From Cryobacterium mannosilyticum (lineage in GTDB: Bacteria > Actinomycetota > Actinomycetes > Actinomycetales > Microbacteriaceae), in assembly GCF_004402705.1 (NCBI RefSeq), contig NZ_SOFM01000049.1, positions 62,001 through 126,000 on the forward strand: DNA of 64,000 nt, written 5' to 3'. Each line of letters starts with the position of its first letter. Position 1 is the first letter of the stretch. Below are positions 37,037-46,067 of the stretch, in pieces. A program made the translations under genes and the position numbers. The notes below the pieces were generated by a model. The model saw only the letters and a program-made list of their open reading frames with translations. It had not been told where the DNA came from and ran no database searches.

Positions 37037-38080
37037 ATGTCAATCACGACCCTGCCTTCACCGCGCCCGGGGATCTCCCCGGACGGCGTGGAGGCACCCG
37101 CCGACCAGGACGCCCCGCGGCGATCCCTGGATTCGCGGCCGTCGGTCTCGGACACCGTCTTCCGCTCGGTCGCCTTCGGCTCCGGCGCGATCACTGTGGC
37201 CATCATGCTCGCCGTCGGGGTCTTCCTCTCGATCCGGGCCTCCGATGCCCTCGGCGTCGCCGGCCTCTCCTTCCTGACCGAGCAGGAATGGTCGCCGGAG
37301 AGCAAAACCTTCGGCATCGCCTCAGTGCTGTTCGGCACGATCACGATCGCGCTGATCGCCATGTGCGTGGCGGTGCCGCTCGCCCTCGGCACGGCGCTGC
37401 TCATCTCCGAGGTGGCGGTGGGCAGGATGCGCGCCACGCTGGTCACCCTCGTGGACCTCATGGCGGCGGTGCCGAGCGTCGTCTTCGGCCTGTGGGGAGT
37501 CTTCTTCCTCCAGGCGAACGTCATCCCGGTCGCCACCTGGATCTCGACCTACTTCGGCTGGATCCCGTTCTTCCGGGTCACGGATGCCACCGGCAACGCC
37601 CTCACCGAAGCCAGCGCTTTCACGTCGTCGGCCTTCATCGCCGGCATCGTCGTCGGCCTCATGGTCGTCCCCACCCAGACCTCGGTGATGAGGGAGGCCT
37701 TCTCCCAGGCACCCGTCGGGGAACGGGAGGCTGCGTTCGCCCTGGGGTCGACCCGCTGGGGGATGATCCGGGCCGTCGTGCTCCCGTTCGGCCGCGGCGG
37801 CATCATTGGCGGCACCATGCTCGGCCTCGGCCGCGCACTCGGAGAGACCATCGCGGTGTACATGATCATCTCGCCGATCTTCACCATCAACTGGGAGGTG
37901 CTCAAGACGGGCACGAACTCGGTGTCGGCCCTGATCGCCCTGCGCTACGGCGAGTCCAGCGCCTTCGGGCTGTCGGCTCTCATGGCCGCCGGGCTCGTGC
38001 TCTTCCTGATCACCCTGGTGATCAACTTCTCCGCGTCGTCGATCGTCGCCCGATCCCGCTCCGGGGCAGAGAGCAGCTGA
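37037..38080 (+). CDS. pstC: Phosphate ABC transporter permease PstC
   Basis: A 347-residue permease of the high-affinity phosphate importer. After a cytoplasmic N-terminus of about 45 residues there are six membrane helices. The marker FGIASVLFGTITIALIA, the segment VDLMAAVPSVVFGLWGVFFL and the EAA loop REAAFALGSTRWGMIRAVVL are typical of PstC. MLGLGRALGETIAVYMI is also characteristic. It is the first gene of the extended pst operon and is one base from pstA. Confidence 0.95.
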   Translation: MSITTLPSPRPGISPDGVEAPADQDAPRRSLDSRPSVSDTVFRSVAFGSGAITVAIMLAVGVFLSIRASDALGVAGLSFLTEQEWSPESKTFGIASVLFGTITIALIAMCVAVPLALGTALLISEVAVGRMRATLVTLVDLMAAVPSVVFGLWGVFFLQANVIPVATWISTYFGWIPFFRVTDATGNALTEASAFTSSAFIAGIVVGLMVVPTQTSVMREAFSQAPVGEREAAFALGSTRWGMIRAVVLPFGRGGIIGGTMLGLGRALGETIAVYMIISPIFTINWEVLKTGTNSVSALIALRYGESSAFGLSALMAAGLVLFLITLVINFSASSIVARSRSGAESS

Positions 38081-38081
38081 C

Positions 38082-39434
38082 ATGACGCTGACCATGACAC
38101 CAACGGTCGATGCCGGCGGCCCTGCCACGGACATCCGCCGGGCCGACCCCACCGGTGGGGAACCGGACCCCCGGGCCTCGGCCCAGACCACCCGGATCCA
38201 CTCCGTTGAGGGCGTCGAGGTCGGCCCGCGGCGCCGGGTACGCTCGGCACGCCTCGACGACCGGTTCAATGTGCTGGGCGCGGCCGCCGCCGGAATCGCC
38301 GTCGCCGTGCTCCTCTTCGGATGGTTCACCCCGCTCTCCGGCGGGGTCGGCTGGGTGCTCGTCGCCTTCGTCGCGTTCCTCGGCTTCTACGCCCTGCTGG
38401 TGAGCCTCAGCTCGGACTGGCAGGAGGTGAAGGACCGGGTGATGGCGGTCCTGCTCACGAGCGCCGGGGTCATCCTCTTCGGATCCCTTGTCTTCGTGGT
38501 CGCCTTCACGATCACCCGCGGCCAGGAGGCGCTGCCGCACCTCAACTTCTTCACCCAGAGCATGGAACTGGCCGGCCCGCTCGACGGCCTGGACCTGGGC
38601 GGTATCGCGCACGCCATCCTCGGGACCCTGATGCAGATCACCATGGCACTCATCGTCACGGTCCCGCTCGGTATCGTCACGGCGCTCTTCCTCAACGAGG
38701 TCGGCGGTCCGTTCGCCCGTTTTGTGCGCACCATCTCGGATGCGATGACCGCGCTGCCCTCGATCGTCGCCGGCCTCTTCGTCTACTCCGCGATCATCGT
38801 GCTGATCACCCACCAGCGCTCGGGTTTCGCCGCATCCATGGCGATCACAGTGATGATGCTCCCCATCGTTATCCGGGCGTCCGACATCGTGCTCCGGCTG
38901 GTTCCCGGCAACCTGCGCGAGGCGGCCTATGCCCTCGGCTCGACCAGGTGGCGCACCGTCTGGCACGTGGTGCTGCCGACGGCCCGGCCAGGCCTGGCCA
39001 CGGCCGTCATCCTCGGCACCGCACGAGGCATCGGGGAGACGAGCCCGGTGCTGCTCACCTCGGGCGTGACCGCAGTGGTCAACCTCAACCCCTTCGAGGG
39101 ACCGATGATCTCCCTGCCCCTCCAGGTCTTCGACTTCGTCAAGTCGCCGGAGCCCACAATGATCGCGCGAGGGTTCGGCGCGGCGGCCGTTCTCCTTCTC
39201 CTGGTCCTCGCCCTGTTCTACATCGCGCGGGTGATCGGCGGTCGCGGCCCAGGCCAGCTCAGTCGCCGCCAGCAGTTGCGGGTCGTCGCCGCGTCGGCAC
39301 GGGACCACCAGCGCATCACGGTCCGCAGCGCGCGTGGCCGGGCCGCCGGGCCGCCGGAATCCTCGTCCCCCCTCGCCTCACCGCCAGCCGCCTCATCCCC
39401 GAGCGCATCCGCACAGAAGGAGACGTCGTCGTGA
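38082..39434 (+). CDS. pstA: Phosphate ABC transporter permease PstA
   Basis: A 450-residue permease, longer than the usual 280-300. The extra length is an N-terminal cytoplasmic region of about 60 residues, two additional hydrophobic segments (about 62-105) and a Ser/Pro-rich C-terminal tail of about 60 residues. The core shows GGIAHAILGTLMQITMALIV, FVRTISDAMTALPSIVAGLF, the EAA loop REAAYALGSTRWRTVWHVVL and TARGIGETSPVLLTSG. Its stop overlaps the pstS GTG (GTGA). Confidence 0.95.
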   Translation: MTLTMTPTVDAGGPATDIRRADPTGGEPDPRASAQTTRIHSVEGVEVGPRRRVRSARLDDRFNVLGAAAAGIAVAVLLFGWFTPLSGGVGWVLVAFVAFLGFYALLVSLSSDWQEVKDRVMAVLLTSAGVILFGSLVFVVAFTITRGQEALPHLNFFTQSMELAGPLDGLDLGGIAHAILGTLMQITMALIVTVPLGIVTALFLNEVGGPFARFVRTISDAMTALPSIVAGLFVYSAIIVLITHQRSGFAASMAITVMMLPIVIRASDIVLRLVPGNLREAAYALGSTRWRTVWHVVLPTARPGLATAVILGTARGIGETSPVLLTSGVTAVVNLNPFEGPMISLPLQVFDFVKSPEPTMIARGFGAAAVLLLLVLALFYIARVIGGRGPGQLSRRQQLRVVAASARDHQRITVRSARGRAAGPPESSSPLASPPAASSPSASAQKETSS

Positions 39435-41059
39435 CGCCGCACAACAAGTGGATTCCCGCAATCCGCGCCCTCGCAGTCCTGGCCGTGGTCTTCGCAAGCG
39501 TGACGAGTACGGTGCCGGCCCAGGCCGCCAGCTACGACCCCATCACCGGCACCGGATCGACCTGGTCCCAGAATGCGCTCGACCAGTGGCGCAAGAACGT
39601 CGCCTCCAACTACGGCATGACCGTCAACTACTCGGGCGTCGGCTCCTCCGCCGGACGCCGCGACTTCGCCGCGGGCAGCGTCGACTTCGCCGTGACGGAG
39701 ATCCCGTTCCAGACCGCCCCCGAGGACGGTTCGGCTCCCGAGACTCCGACCCGCGGCTACGCGTACATGCCGATCGTCGCGGGCGGGTCCTCCTTCATGT
39801 ACAACCTCAAGATCGGCGGGGTGCGGGTGTCCAACCTGCGGCTCAGCGGCCCCGTCATCACGAAGATCTTCACCGGCGTGATCACCAAGTGGAACGACCC
39901 GGCCATCCAGGCCGACAACCCGGGCCTCGCGATGCCGGACAAGGGAATCGTGCCCGTCGTCCGCTCCGACGGTTCCGGTTCGAGCGCGCAGTTCACGCTG
40001 TGGATGTCCAAGCAGCATCCCGACCTGTGGAACGCGTTCTGCGCATCCGTCGGCCGGAAGGTGCCCTGCGGGCTGACCTCGCAGTACCCGACGTTCGGCA
40101 ACGCCAAGGCGCAGAGCGGCTCCTCCGGCGTGGCGGGTTACGTCAGCCAGGACTACGGGGAAGGAGCGATCACCTACGTCGAGTACTCGTACGCCCTCGA
40201 GGCCGGTTTCCCGGTCGTCAAGGTGCTCAACGCGGCTGGTTACTACGTGGAACCGACCGCGAACTCGGTGGCCGTCGCACTGCTCCAGGCACAGATCAAG
40301 ACGGATGTCCCCGTCACCAGCCCCGACTACCTCACCCAGATCCTCGACGGGGTCTACAACAACCCCGACCCCCGCACCTACCCCCTGTCGAGCTACTCGT
40401 ACATGGTGGTGCCGACCCAGGTCGGCGGAGTGTTCACGGCGAAGAAGGGCACAACACTCGGGGCCTTCGCCAACTACATGCTCTGCGAGGGACAGCAACA
40501 GGCGGCCGACCTCGGCTACTCGCCGCTGCCGATGAACCTCGTGCTGGCCGGCTTCGACCAGATCAAGCGTGTGCCCGGCGCCGACACCAGCGGGGTCGAC
40601 ATCAACAAGTGCAACAACCCGACATTCAAGCCGGGTGATTCGCCCTCGAACAACCAGCTTGCGCTCACGGCTGCCCAGCCGCAGGACTGCGACAAGGTCG
40701 GGGCGAACCAGTGCACGACCGGCACGGCAGGCTCCGTCGCCGACACGCCGATCTCGGGCAGTGGCGCGGGCGGCAGCGCCGACGGAGCGGCTGACGCCGT
40801 CGGCGCCGCCGACGCCGCGGCAGCTGCGGGCGCTCCCGTTACCGCCGCGAGCTACGACGAAAACGGGGCCCTGATCTCCGGCGGCACGGCCGTCGCCGGC
40901 GCGGCCGTCGCCTCACCGTTCACCCTGGCCGACACAGGCTGGAGCGCACAGCAGTCGATCATGCTCTTCGCGGGGATACTGCTCGTCGCCGCCTCCGTGC
41001 TTCCGCCGGTGTTCTGGCGCCGGCTCACACCGCGCGGCGCGAAGGCGGCCACGAAATGA
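39431..41059 (+). CDS. pstS: Phosphate-binding protein PstS with C-terminal LAxTG-type sorting signal
   Basis: A 542-residue phosphate receptor. It has a classical signal peptide cleaved near PAQA-A (residue 32) and no lipobox Cys, which is unusual for Gram-positive PstS. The binding domain shows ITGTGSTWSQNALDQW, GVGSSAGRRDFAAGSVDFAV and VVRSDGSGSSAQFTLW (the phosphate-loop region). After an Ala/Gly-rich linker (about 430-490) comes LADTG at 499-503, a hydrophobic helix and a basic tail (RRLTPRGAKAATK). This is the layout of a class E sortase substrate (LAxTG), so PstS may be wall-linked or held by the helix. It overlaps the next gene by 4 nt (ATGA). Confidence 0.93.
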   Translation: MTPHNKWIPAIRALAVLAVVFASVTSTVPAQAASYDPITGTGSTWSQNALDQWRKNVASNYGMTVNYSGVGSSAGRRDFAAGSVDFAVTEIPFQTAPEDGSAPETPTRGYAYMPIVAGGSSFMYNLKIGGVRVSNLRLSGPVITKIFTGVITKWNDPAIQADNPGLAMPDKGIVPVVRSDGSGSSAQFTLWMSKQHPDLWNAFCASVGRKVPCGLTSQYPTFGNAKAQSGSSGVAGYVSQDYGEGAITYVEYSYALEAGFPVVKVLNAAGYYVEPTANSVAVALLQAQIKTDVPVTSPDYLTQILDGVYNNPDPRTYPLSSYSYMVVPTQVGGVFTAKKGTTLGAFANYMLCEGQQQAADLGYSPLPMNLVLAGFDQIKRVPGADTSGVDINKCNNPTFKPGDSPSNNQLALTAAQPQDCDKVGANQCTTGTAGSVADTPISGSGAGGSADGAADAVGAADAAAAAGAPVTAASYDENGALISGGTAVAGAAVASPFTLADTGWSAQQSIMLFAGILLVAASVLPPVFWRRLTPRGAKAATK

Positions 41060-43620
41060 CGCGGCTGACCTTCAACCAGGACTCGCTCTGGACCCGCGCC
41101 GGCGCGAGCGGACTCGTCGTCGGCCTGTTCGTGGGCGTCGGCGTCGCCCTGCTCGGCTCGCTCGCCCCGCAGGCGGCGGTCGCTGACTCCTCAAGCGCGG
41201 TCACCGTCACGGCGGCCGCCCAGGACTCCGACGTTGCATCCGCGCCGTTCCCCGCGCTCTCCGTGACGGTGTCCAAGACCGCAGACCTCACCTCGGAGGG
41301 GATCCTAGTCAGCTGGACCGGCGGCAAGAAATCGACCGCGCCGCAGGGATCGGTGGGGGGTGCGAACTTCCTTCAGATCGCGCAGTGTTGGGGCGACGAC
41401 CCTCTGCACCCCGGGCACCCTGACCGCACGACGTGCCAGTACGGAGCGTTCGCGAACGCCGGTCGCGAAGCGGACGTGCACGAGAACACCGAGGAGAATC
41501 CGAAGAACATCGCGCAGCAGGACGCGCAGTACACGTCCCCGCGCACTGGTATCTTCACCGGTCCGTACACGGCAATTCCTTTTCGAGCGGTGTCCGGTGA
41601 GATGGTCGCACCCGTCCACGAGAAAGACGGCGTCCTCGTCCACGACACGACCGTCGACCTGGTCAACAACCAGTTCTTCACCCAATTCACATCCAATGAA
41701 ATCAAGTGGGCCGGGTCGGACGATTCCGGCGCCGGCTCGGTGAAGTTCGAGGCGCAGACCTCCATGCAGTCCCCGGGGCTGGGCTGCGGTGCGCCCGTCA
41801 TCGTGACCGGCCAGCCCACGACCGGCCAGTCGTGCTGGCTCGTCGTCATCCCGCGCGGAACCGGCGACTCCGGTGTCGGCCAGATCCTCCGGCCCGGCCT
41901 TTTCTGGGATGCCTGGCAGCACAACGTGGCGGTGAAGCTCGATTTCAAGCCCGTCGGCATCCGCTGCGAAATCGGCAGTGCCGAGAGTCGGCTCTCGGGC
42001 AGCGAGCTCATCGCCGGTGCGATCTCTTCGTGGCAGCCGAACCTCTGCGGCGGCAGTGCCGGCTCGGCCTTCGTCCTGGGCACTGGAAACGAAGCCGATG
42101 TTCTCGCCGTGGCTGCGAAGACCACTCCTAGCCCGCTCGCGCTGACCTCCCGGCCCCTCGCGACGACCCAGAGGGATCCGCTGCAGTACGCGCCCGTCGG
42201 CATCTCCGGCCTGGCGATCTCCTTCTCGATCGACCGTCGAGTTAAACCTGTCGACGGAGTACCGCGGGCTTATCAAGACGCGGAGACCCAGGCTTTCACG
42301 ACTCTGAAGCTCACACCCCGTCTCGTGGCCAAATTACTCACGGTCTCCTACGTTTCGGCGCTCCCGCCCGGCGCCGACCTCACGCACATCGGCTACAAGA
42401 GTTTTTCGGACCCAGGGCCCAACGCCCGCAACATCTCAGGTGACAAGGACTTCCTCGAGGCCAACGACAGGGAGTGGGCGTATCAGGACCTCAACAGCAT
42501 CTCGATCGCCGACGCGCTTGCCCCGTCTGGCCGTTCGGACATCGCAACGCAGCTCTGGCGCTACGTGATGGCGGATGCCGATGCGGTCGCATTCCTCAAC
42601 GGAACCCCGGACCCGTGGGGCATGAGAGTCAATCCGTATTACTCCACCAACGCCGCGATCAACCCCACCGGGATCGGACTCATGCTGCCGCGTGACACCT
42701 TCCCGAAGGCCGATCCCGTTGAGAAGGCGGCGACCACCGGCGGCAATGGCGTCGGGGCCGTGAACCTCGTCACCTGGCGTCCCTTCACCTCCGACTTCGA
42801 AAACGGCGCCTATCTCACGTTGCGCGGCGACGGTCAGTTGCTCGGCGGCTGGGATTCGACGGCTACCCCGCCGAAGTACCTCAAGACCGCACGCAGCCTC
42901 GTCGGCCAGCAGGGTGTGATCGGGCTCACCACGACGGCCTCGGCGGCCCGTTACCAGAACGTCACCGCTTCGCTCAGAAACTCCGCCGGCACGTTCGTGG
43001 CGCCGAGTTCTGCCTCAATGCTGGCCGCGGCTGCGGCGATGACCCCCACGGCAGCGCAGGCAAAAGTGCTCGAATTCGACCCGAAGTCGACCGCGGCCCT
43101 CGCCGCGACCACCGCCTACCCGTTGACTATGCCGGTCTACGCCGCCCTGAATCCGCTGCAGACGGATGCCTCGAACCGTGCGAAGTACGCCGCGCTGATT
43201 ACCTACGGCGTCACTGCCGGCCAGGTCCAGGGCACGTCCCTCGGCCAGTTGCCCGCAGGATACGCCCCGCTTCCGAAAAGCTGGGTTGACCAGGCGCTCC
43301 TGGCCGCCGCGGCGATCAGGGACGGCGTCAGCCCGATCGCGGCGACCGTGCCGACGGTTCCCTTGGCCGTCTCGCCGTCGACGCCGACGACGGCGGGCGT
43401 CCGAAGCGCTGCCGCGGCGGTCGCCGATGCTGCCGCGACTGCGGTTGCCGACGCCGCCGACCCCGTTGCCAGCGGTGCTGCCGCCGGGGCGCTCGTCGGG
43501 AAGCCCACACCCGCAGACCCGGCCAGCCCGGTGGCAGCGGCTGTTCCGGCCGGACTGCTCTCAGGGCTTCTTGCAGCCGGAGCGTTCCCCCTGTTCTCAC
43601 GAATCAGAAGGAGATTCTGA
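41056..43620 (+). CDS. Large secreted, membrane-anchored protein of the pst operon
   Basis: An 854-residue protein whose family I do not firmly recognise. A signal sequence (LVVGLFVGVGVALLGSLAPQ, cleavage near AVA-D at 43) is followed by a large extracellular region. A Cys pair lies in QCWGD and TTCQYGAF, and others in PGLGCG, SCWLV, RCEIG and PNLCGG, suggesting disulfides. Segments such as SDIATQLWRYVMADADAVAF and DPWGMRVNPYYSTNAAINPT may be a degenerate solute-binding domain. An Ala-rich region (about 775-830), a C-terminal hydrophobic helix and the basic end SRIRRRF anchor it. No LPxTG or LAxTG is seen. Translational coupling to pstS supports a phosphate-linked surface role. Confidence 0.75.
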   Translation: MTRLTFNQDSLWTRAGASGLVVGLFVGVGVALLGSLAPQAAVADSSSAVTVTAAAQDSDVASAPFPALSVTVSKTADLTSEGILVSWTGGKKSTAPQGSVGGANFLQIAQCWGDDPLHPGHPDRTTCQYGAFANAGREADVHENTEENPKNIAQQDAQYTSPRTGIFTGPYTAIPFRAVSGEMVAPVHEKDGVLVHDTTVDLVNNQFFTQFTSNEIKWAGSDDSGAGSVKFEAQTSMQSPGLGCGAPVIVTGQPTTGQSCWLVVIPRGTGDSGVGQILRPGLFWDAWQHNVAVKLDFKPVGIRCEIGSAESRLSGSELIAGAISSWQPNLCGGSAGSAFVLGTGNEADVLAVAAKTTPSPLALTSRPLATTQRDPLQYAPVGISGLAISFSIDRRVKPVDGVPRAYQDAETQAFTTLKLTPRLVAKLLTVSYVSALPPGADLTHIGYKSFSDPGPNARNISGDKDFLEANDREWAYQDLNSISIADALAPSGRSDIATQLWRYVMADADAVAFLNGTPDPWGMRVNPYYSTNAAINPTGIGLMLPRDTFPKADPVEKAATTGGNGVGAVNLVTWRPFTSDFENGAYLTLRGDGQLLGGWDSTATPPKYLKTARSLVGQQGVIGLTTTASAARYQNVTASLRNSAGTFVAPSSASMLAAAAAMTPTAAQAKVLEFDPKSTAALAATTAYPLTMPVYAALNPLQTDASNRAKYAALITYGVTAGQVQGTSLGQLPAGYAPLPKSWVDQALLAAAAIRDGVSPIAATVPTVPLAVSPSTPTTAGVRSAAAAVADAAATAVADAADPVASGAAAGALVGKPTPADPASPVAAAVPAGLLSGLLAAGAFPLFSRIRRRF

Positions 43621-43729
43621 TGCGTCGCAACTTGACGAGCCGGCCTGGGGCTCTAGCCCAGACCGCTGTCGTCGGGAAATGCGGGCCCGCCCGGGTTCGT
43701 TTCGTTTCACCCATCCGAAAGGCTCCACA

Positions 43730-44833
43730 GTGATTTCGAAGAAGGCTATTGCGCTCTGCGCAACTGTCGGCGTTGCCATCTCCGGCATTGCCATTGCGAC
43801 ACCGGCCAACGCCGAGCCCGTCTCCAACAGCTACTCCATCGTCGGTTCCGACACCCTCGAAGACGTCGTCGGCGCACTCGCCAACGGCACATCCATCACC
43901 GGTTCGTCAGTGCGCTCCACGATCAACGGTGCCACGATCGGCTCCTTCGACGCTACAGGGTCCCCTTACATCACGACCAAGAGCGCCGGTGTGCGTTTCG
44001 GGCGTCCCAACGGTTCCGGCGATGGAGTCAAAGCGCTCAGCCGTTCGATCGACGGCGCGAGCTACACCGCCGGAACCGCCGGTAGCCCGACGGCGGCGAT
44101 CACCGGCCAGGTCGACATCGCCCGGTCTTCCAGCGGGGGGACGGCGAACGCCGCAGGCGAGCTCCTGTATGTGCCCTTCGGCCGCGACGCGATCGCCTAC
44201 GCCTACAAGGGCGCCGCATCCGGAATCGACACCCTGACGGTGTCGCAGATGAAGAGCCTCTACGAGTGCTCCGCCGGCTTCCAGATCGGCGGCGTCACCG
44301 TCACCCCGATCATTCCCCAGGCAGGCTCGGGAACCCGCAAGGACTTCCTATCGAAGATCGGCTCGACCGAGGCTCTCATGCTCACCGTTGGTGAGGGCGG
44401 CTGCGTCGTCGAAGGCCAGGAACACGACGCCACCACCCTCACTGCCGAATCGGTCATGCCGATGGCCGTGTCCCGTTGGATCGCCATGAACACGGGCGCG
44501 AGCTACGACAAGCGTGGCACCGGAACGCTCGGTTCGCTCGTCTCCGGCGTTGTACCGGTCACAGGGACGGGGACGGCCATGGTCCCGAACGCCGTTTACT
44601 ACGCCGACACCACCTGGGGCCGCGACACGTACCTCGTCGTGGAGTATGCCCGAGTGAACAGCGCCGATGCGAAGTACGACGCCAACCTCGCTGCATTGCT
44701 CGACCCGAATCAGTCAACAGCCCTGACCAACACGTCGCCCGTCGTCTCCCGCGCGGGCGCCGTCAAGAAGAAGTTCGGCTTCCTCGCTCCCACGGTCGGC
44801 GTCGTCGCCTACCGCGTCGCCAAGACTGCTTAG
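43730..44833 (+). CDS. Secreted PstS-fold substrate-binding protein
   Basis: A 367-residue exported protein with a signal peptide (KKAIALCATVGVAISGIAIA, cleavage at ANA-E). The mature start YSIVGSDTLEDVVGALANG and ITKSAGVRFGRPNGSGDG-like stretch, together with VDIARSSSGGT and IIPQAGSGTRKDFLSKIG, place it in the PstS/PBP superfamily. There is no membrane anchor or sorting signal, so it is probably released or bound to a partner. The GTG start has GAAAGG eight bases upstream. It lies 109 bp after the large surface gene. Confidence 0.8.
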   Translation: MISKKAIALCATVGVAISGIAIATPANAEPVSNSYSIVGSDTLEDVVGALANGTSITGSSVRSTINGATIGSFDATGSPYITTKSAGVRFGRPNGSGDGVKALSRSIDGASYTAGTAGSPTAAITGQVDIARSSSGGTANAAGELLYVPFGRDAIAYAYKGAASGIDTLTVSQMKSLYECSAGFQIGGVTVTPIIPQAGSGTRKDFLSKIGSTEALMLTVGEGGCVVEGQEHDATTLTAESVMPMAVSRWIAMNTGASYDKRGTGTLGSLVSGVVPVTGTGTAMVPNAVYYADTTWGRDTYLVVEYARVNSADAKYDANLAALLDPNQSTALTNTSPVVSRAGAVKKKFGFLAPTVGVVAYRVAKTA

Positions 44834-44867
44834 CCCACCGACTCACCTCTGAGAAAAGGTTCGGAAA

Positions 44868-45962
44868 ATGAAGCTCACTAAGAAAATGCGCTTTGCCGCC
44901 GTCGGCATTGTGTCCCTCTCCCTCGTCGCCGGTGCCGCGGCCGTTGCCTCCGCAGCCGTCCAAACCAACGGTTCGGATGGCCCGTTCTACGTCTTCGATA
45001 GAAACATTGCCCTCGTCACCGATCCGACAACCGTCTTCCAGTGGAACTCGGACAACTTCGCCTCCGGTGCAGCCACCAGCTATGACGTGCCGACCATGTG
45101 CCCGATCGCTTCCACAGGAGCGAGTATCTTCTTGTCAGACGTCGGCAGCGAGCGCACGGTGCTCTCCTGGAAGGCGACCGCACTTAGCGCATTCAACCCT
45201 CAGCCGGCAGTCGCCGGCACGAAAGAGGTCATCGCGGCGACCCTGACGCCGATCACCCTCATCAATGGCCTTCCTGGGCAGGCCGCGGTGAAGGCTGCGG
45301 GCGGCACCTACAGCCTCGGTATGGCGTGCACCACTAACAATGGTGTGACCGTTGTCGGTGCCTTCTACCGCACGATCCACGTGACGGCCGGTACCGGCGC
45401 CTACACGGTCGACGCCCAGGCCGATGTCGCCGTGACCCCGACCCCGACGCCCACGCCAACGGCCCCGGCCGGCACCACGGGCGACGTGGCGCTCGCGCCG
45501 ACGGTCGCAGCCGCCAGTAACGGCGTGCTCAGCTTCTCTGTTCCGGCGGGCGCTGCGGCAACCTTCGGCGCTCCGACGCTGGTCAACAACAAGTCGACCA
45601 CCGTGGGCACCCTGGGTGCCGTCACGGTAGCCGACGGCCGCATCGTCACGCGCAACGGCTGGGACCTCACCGCGAACGTCGCTGACTTCAAGAAGAGCAC
45701 CGACGCCGCCAACACCATCAGCAACAAGCAGCTCGGCTTCGTCCCGACGGTCACCGCCGTCGGCACAGACGCGACCGGCGTCACCGCCGCGGCTGCCCAG
45801 ACCGCGGGCACGGCCAGCTACCCGGCGGCCTTCGCCTCCGGCGCAGCCGCCAACACGGTCGGAAACACGGTGCTGAACGCCGCACTGACCTTCGTCGCAC
45901 CCCAGGAGAAGGCGGCCGGTACCTACACCTCCGTCATGACCCTGACGGTCGTCTCGAAGTAA
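44868..45962 (+). CDS. Secreted WxL-domain-like surface protein
   Basis: A 364-residue exported protein. After a signal peptide (cleavage near ASA-A, residue 29-30) comes an N-terminal domain (about 31-188) with two Cys (78, 154). A Thr-Pro linker (189-199) follows. The C-terminal domain fits the WxL fold: Trp265-Asp266-Leu267 in RNGWDLTANVADF, and near the end YTSVMTLTV, which matches the second conserved YxxxLTWxL element with Trp replaced by Leu. WxL domains bind peptidoglycan non-covalently in Firmicutes. The downstream DUF916-like gene strongly supports this assignment, but the match is by eye. The start has AAAAGG. Confidence 0.65.
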   Translation: MKLTKKMRFAAVGIVSLSLVAGAAAVASAAVQTNGSDGPFYVFDRNIALVTDPTTVFQWNSDNFASGAATSYDVPTMCPIASTGASIFLSDVGSERTVLSWKATALSAFNPQPAVAGTKEVIAATLTPITLINGLPGQAAVKAAGGTYSLGMACTTNNGVTVVGAFYRTIHVTAGTGAYTVDAQADVAVTPTPTPTPTAPAGTTGDVALAPTVAAASNGVLSFSVPAGAAATFGAPTLVNNKSTTVGTLGAVTVADGRIVTRNGWDLTANVADFKKSTDAANTISNKQLGFVPTVTAVGTDATGVTAAAAQTAGTASYPAAFASGAAANTVGNTVLNAALTFVAPQEKAAGTYTSVMTLTVVSK

Positions 45963-46067
45963 CAGCCGGCGGTGGGGGAGGGGCGGCGTCCGCGTCGTCT
46001 CTCCTTCACCCCCCCCGTTTCGTCACCACTCTCCACAGGTTTCCCCCGCAGAAATGAGAATGCCCTC

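Noticed and set aside
43530..43620. Sorting motif in the 854-residue protein
   Set aside because: No LPxTG, LAxTG or similar pentapeptide precedes the final hydrophobic helix; only a helix with a basic end is seen.
43695..43715. Second PHO box before the free PstS-fold gene
   Set aside because: GTTCGTTTCGT and TTTCACCCATC each match only 8 of 11 positions and are spaced 10 rather than 11 nt; the TTTCGT run alone could produce this.
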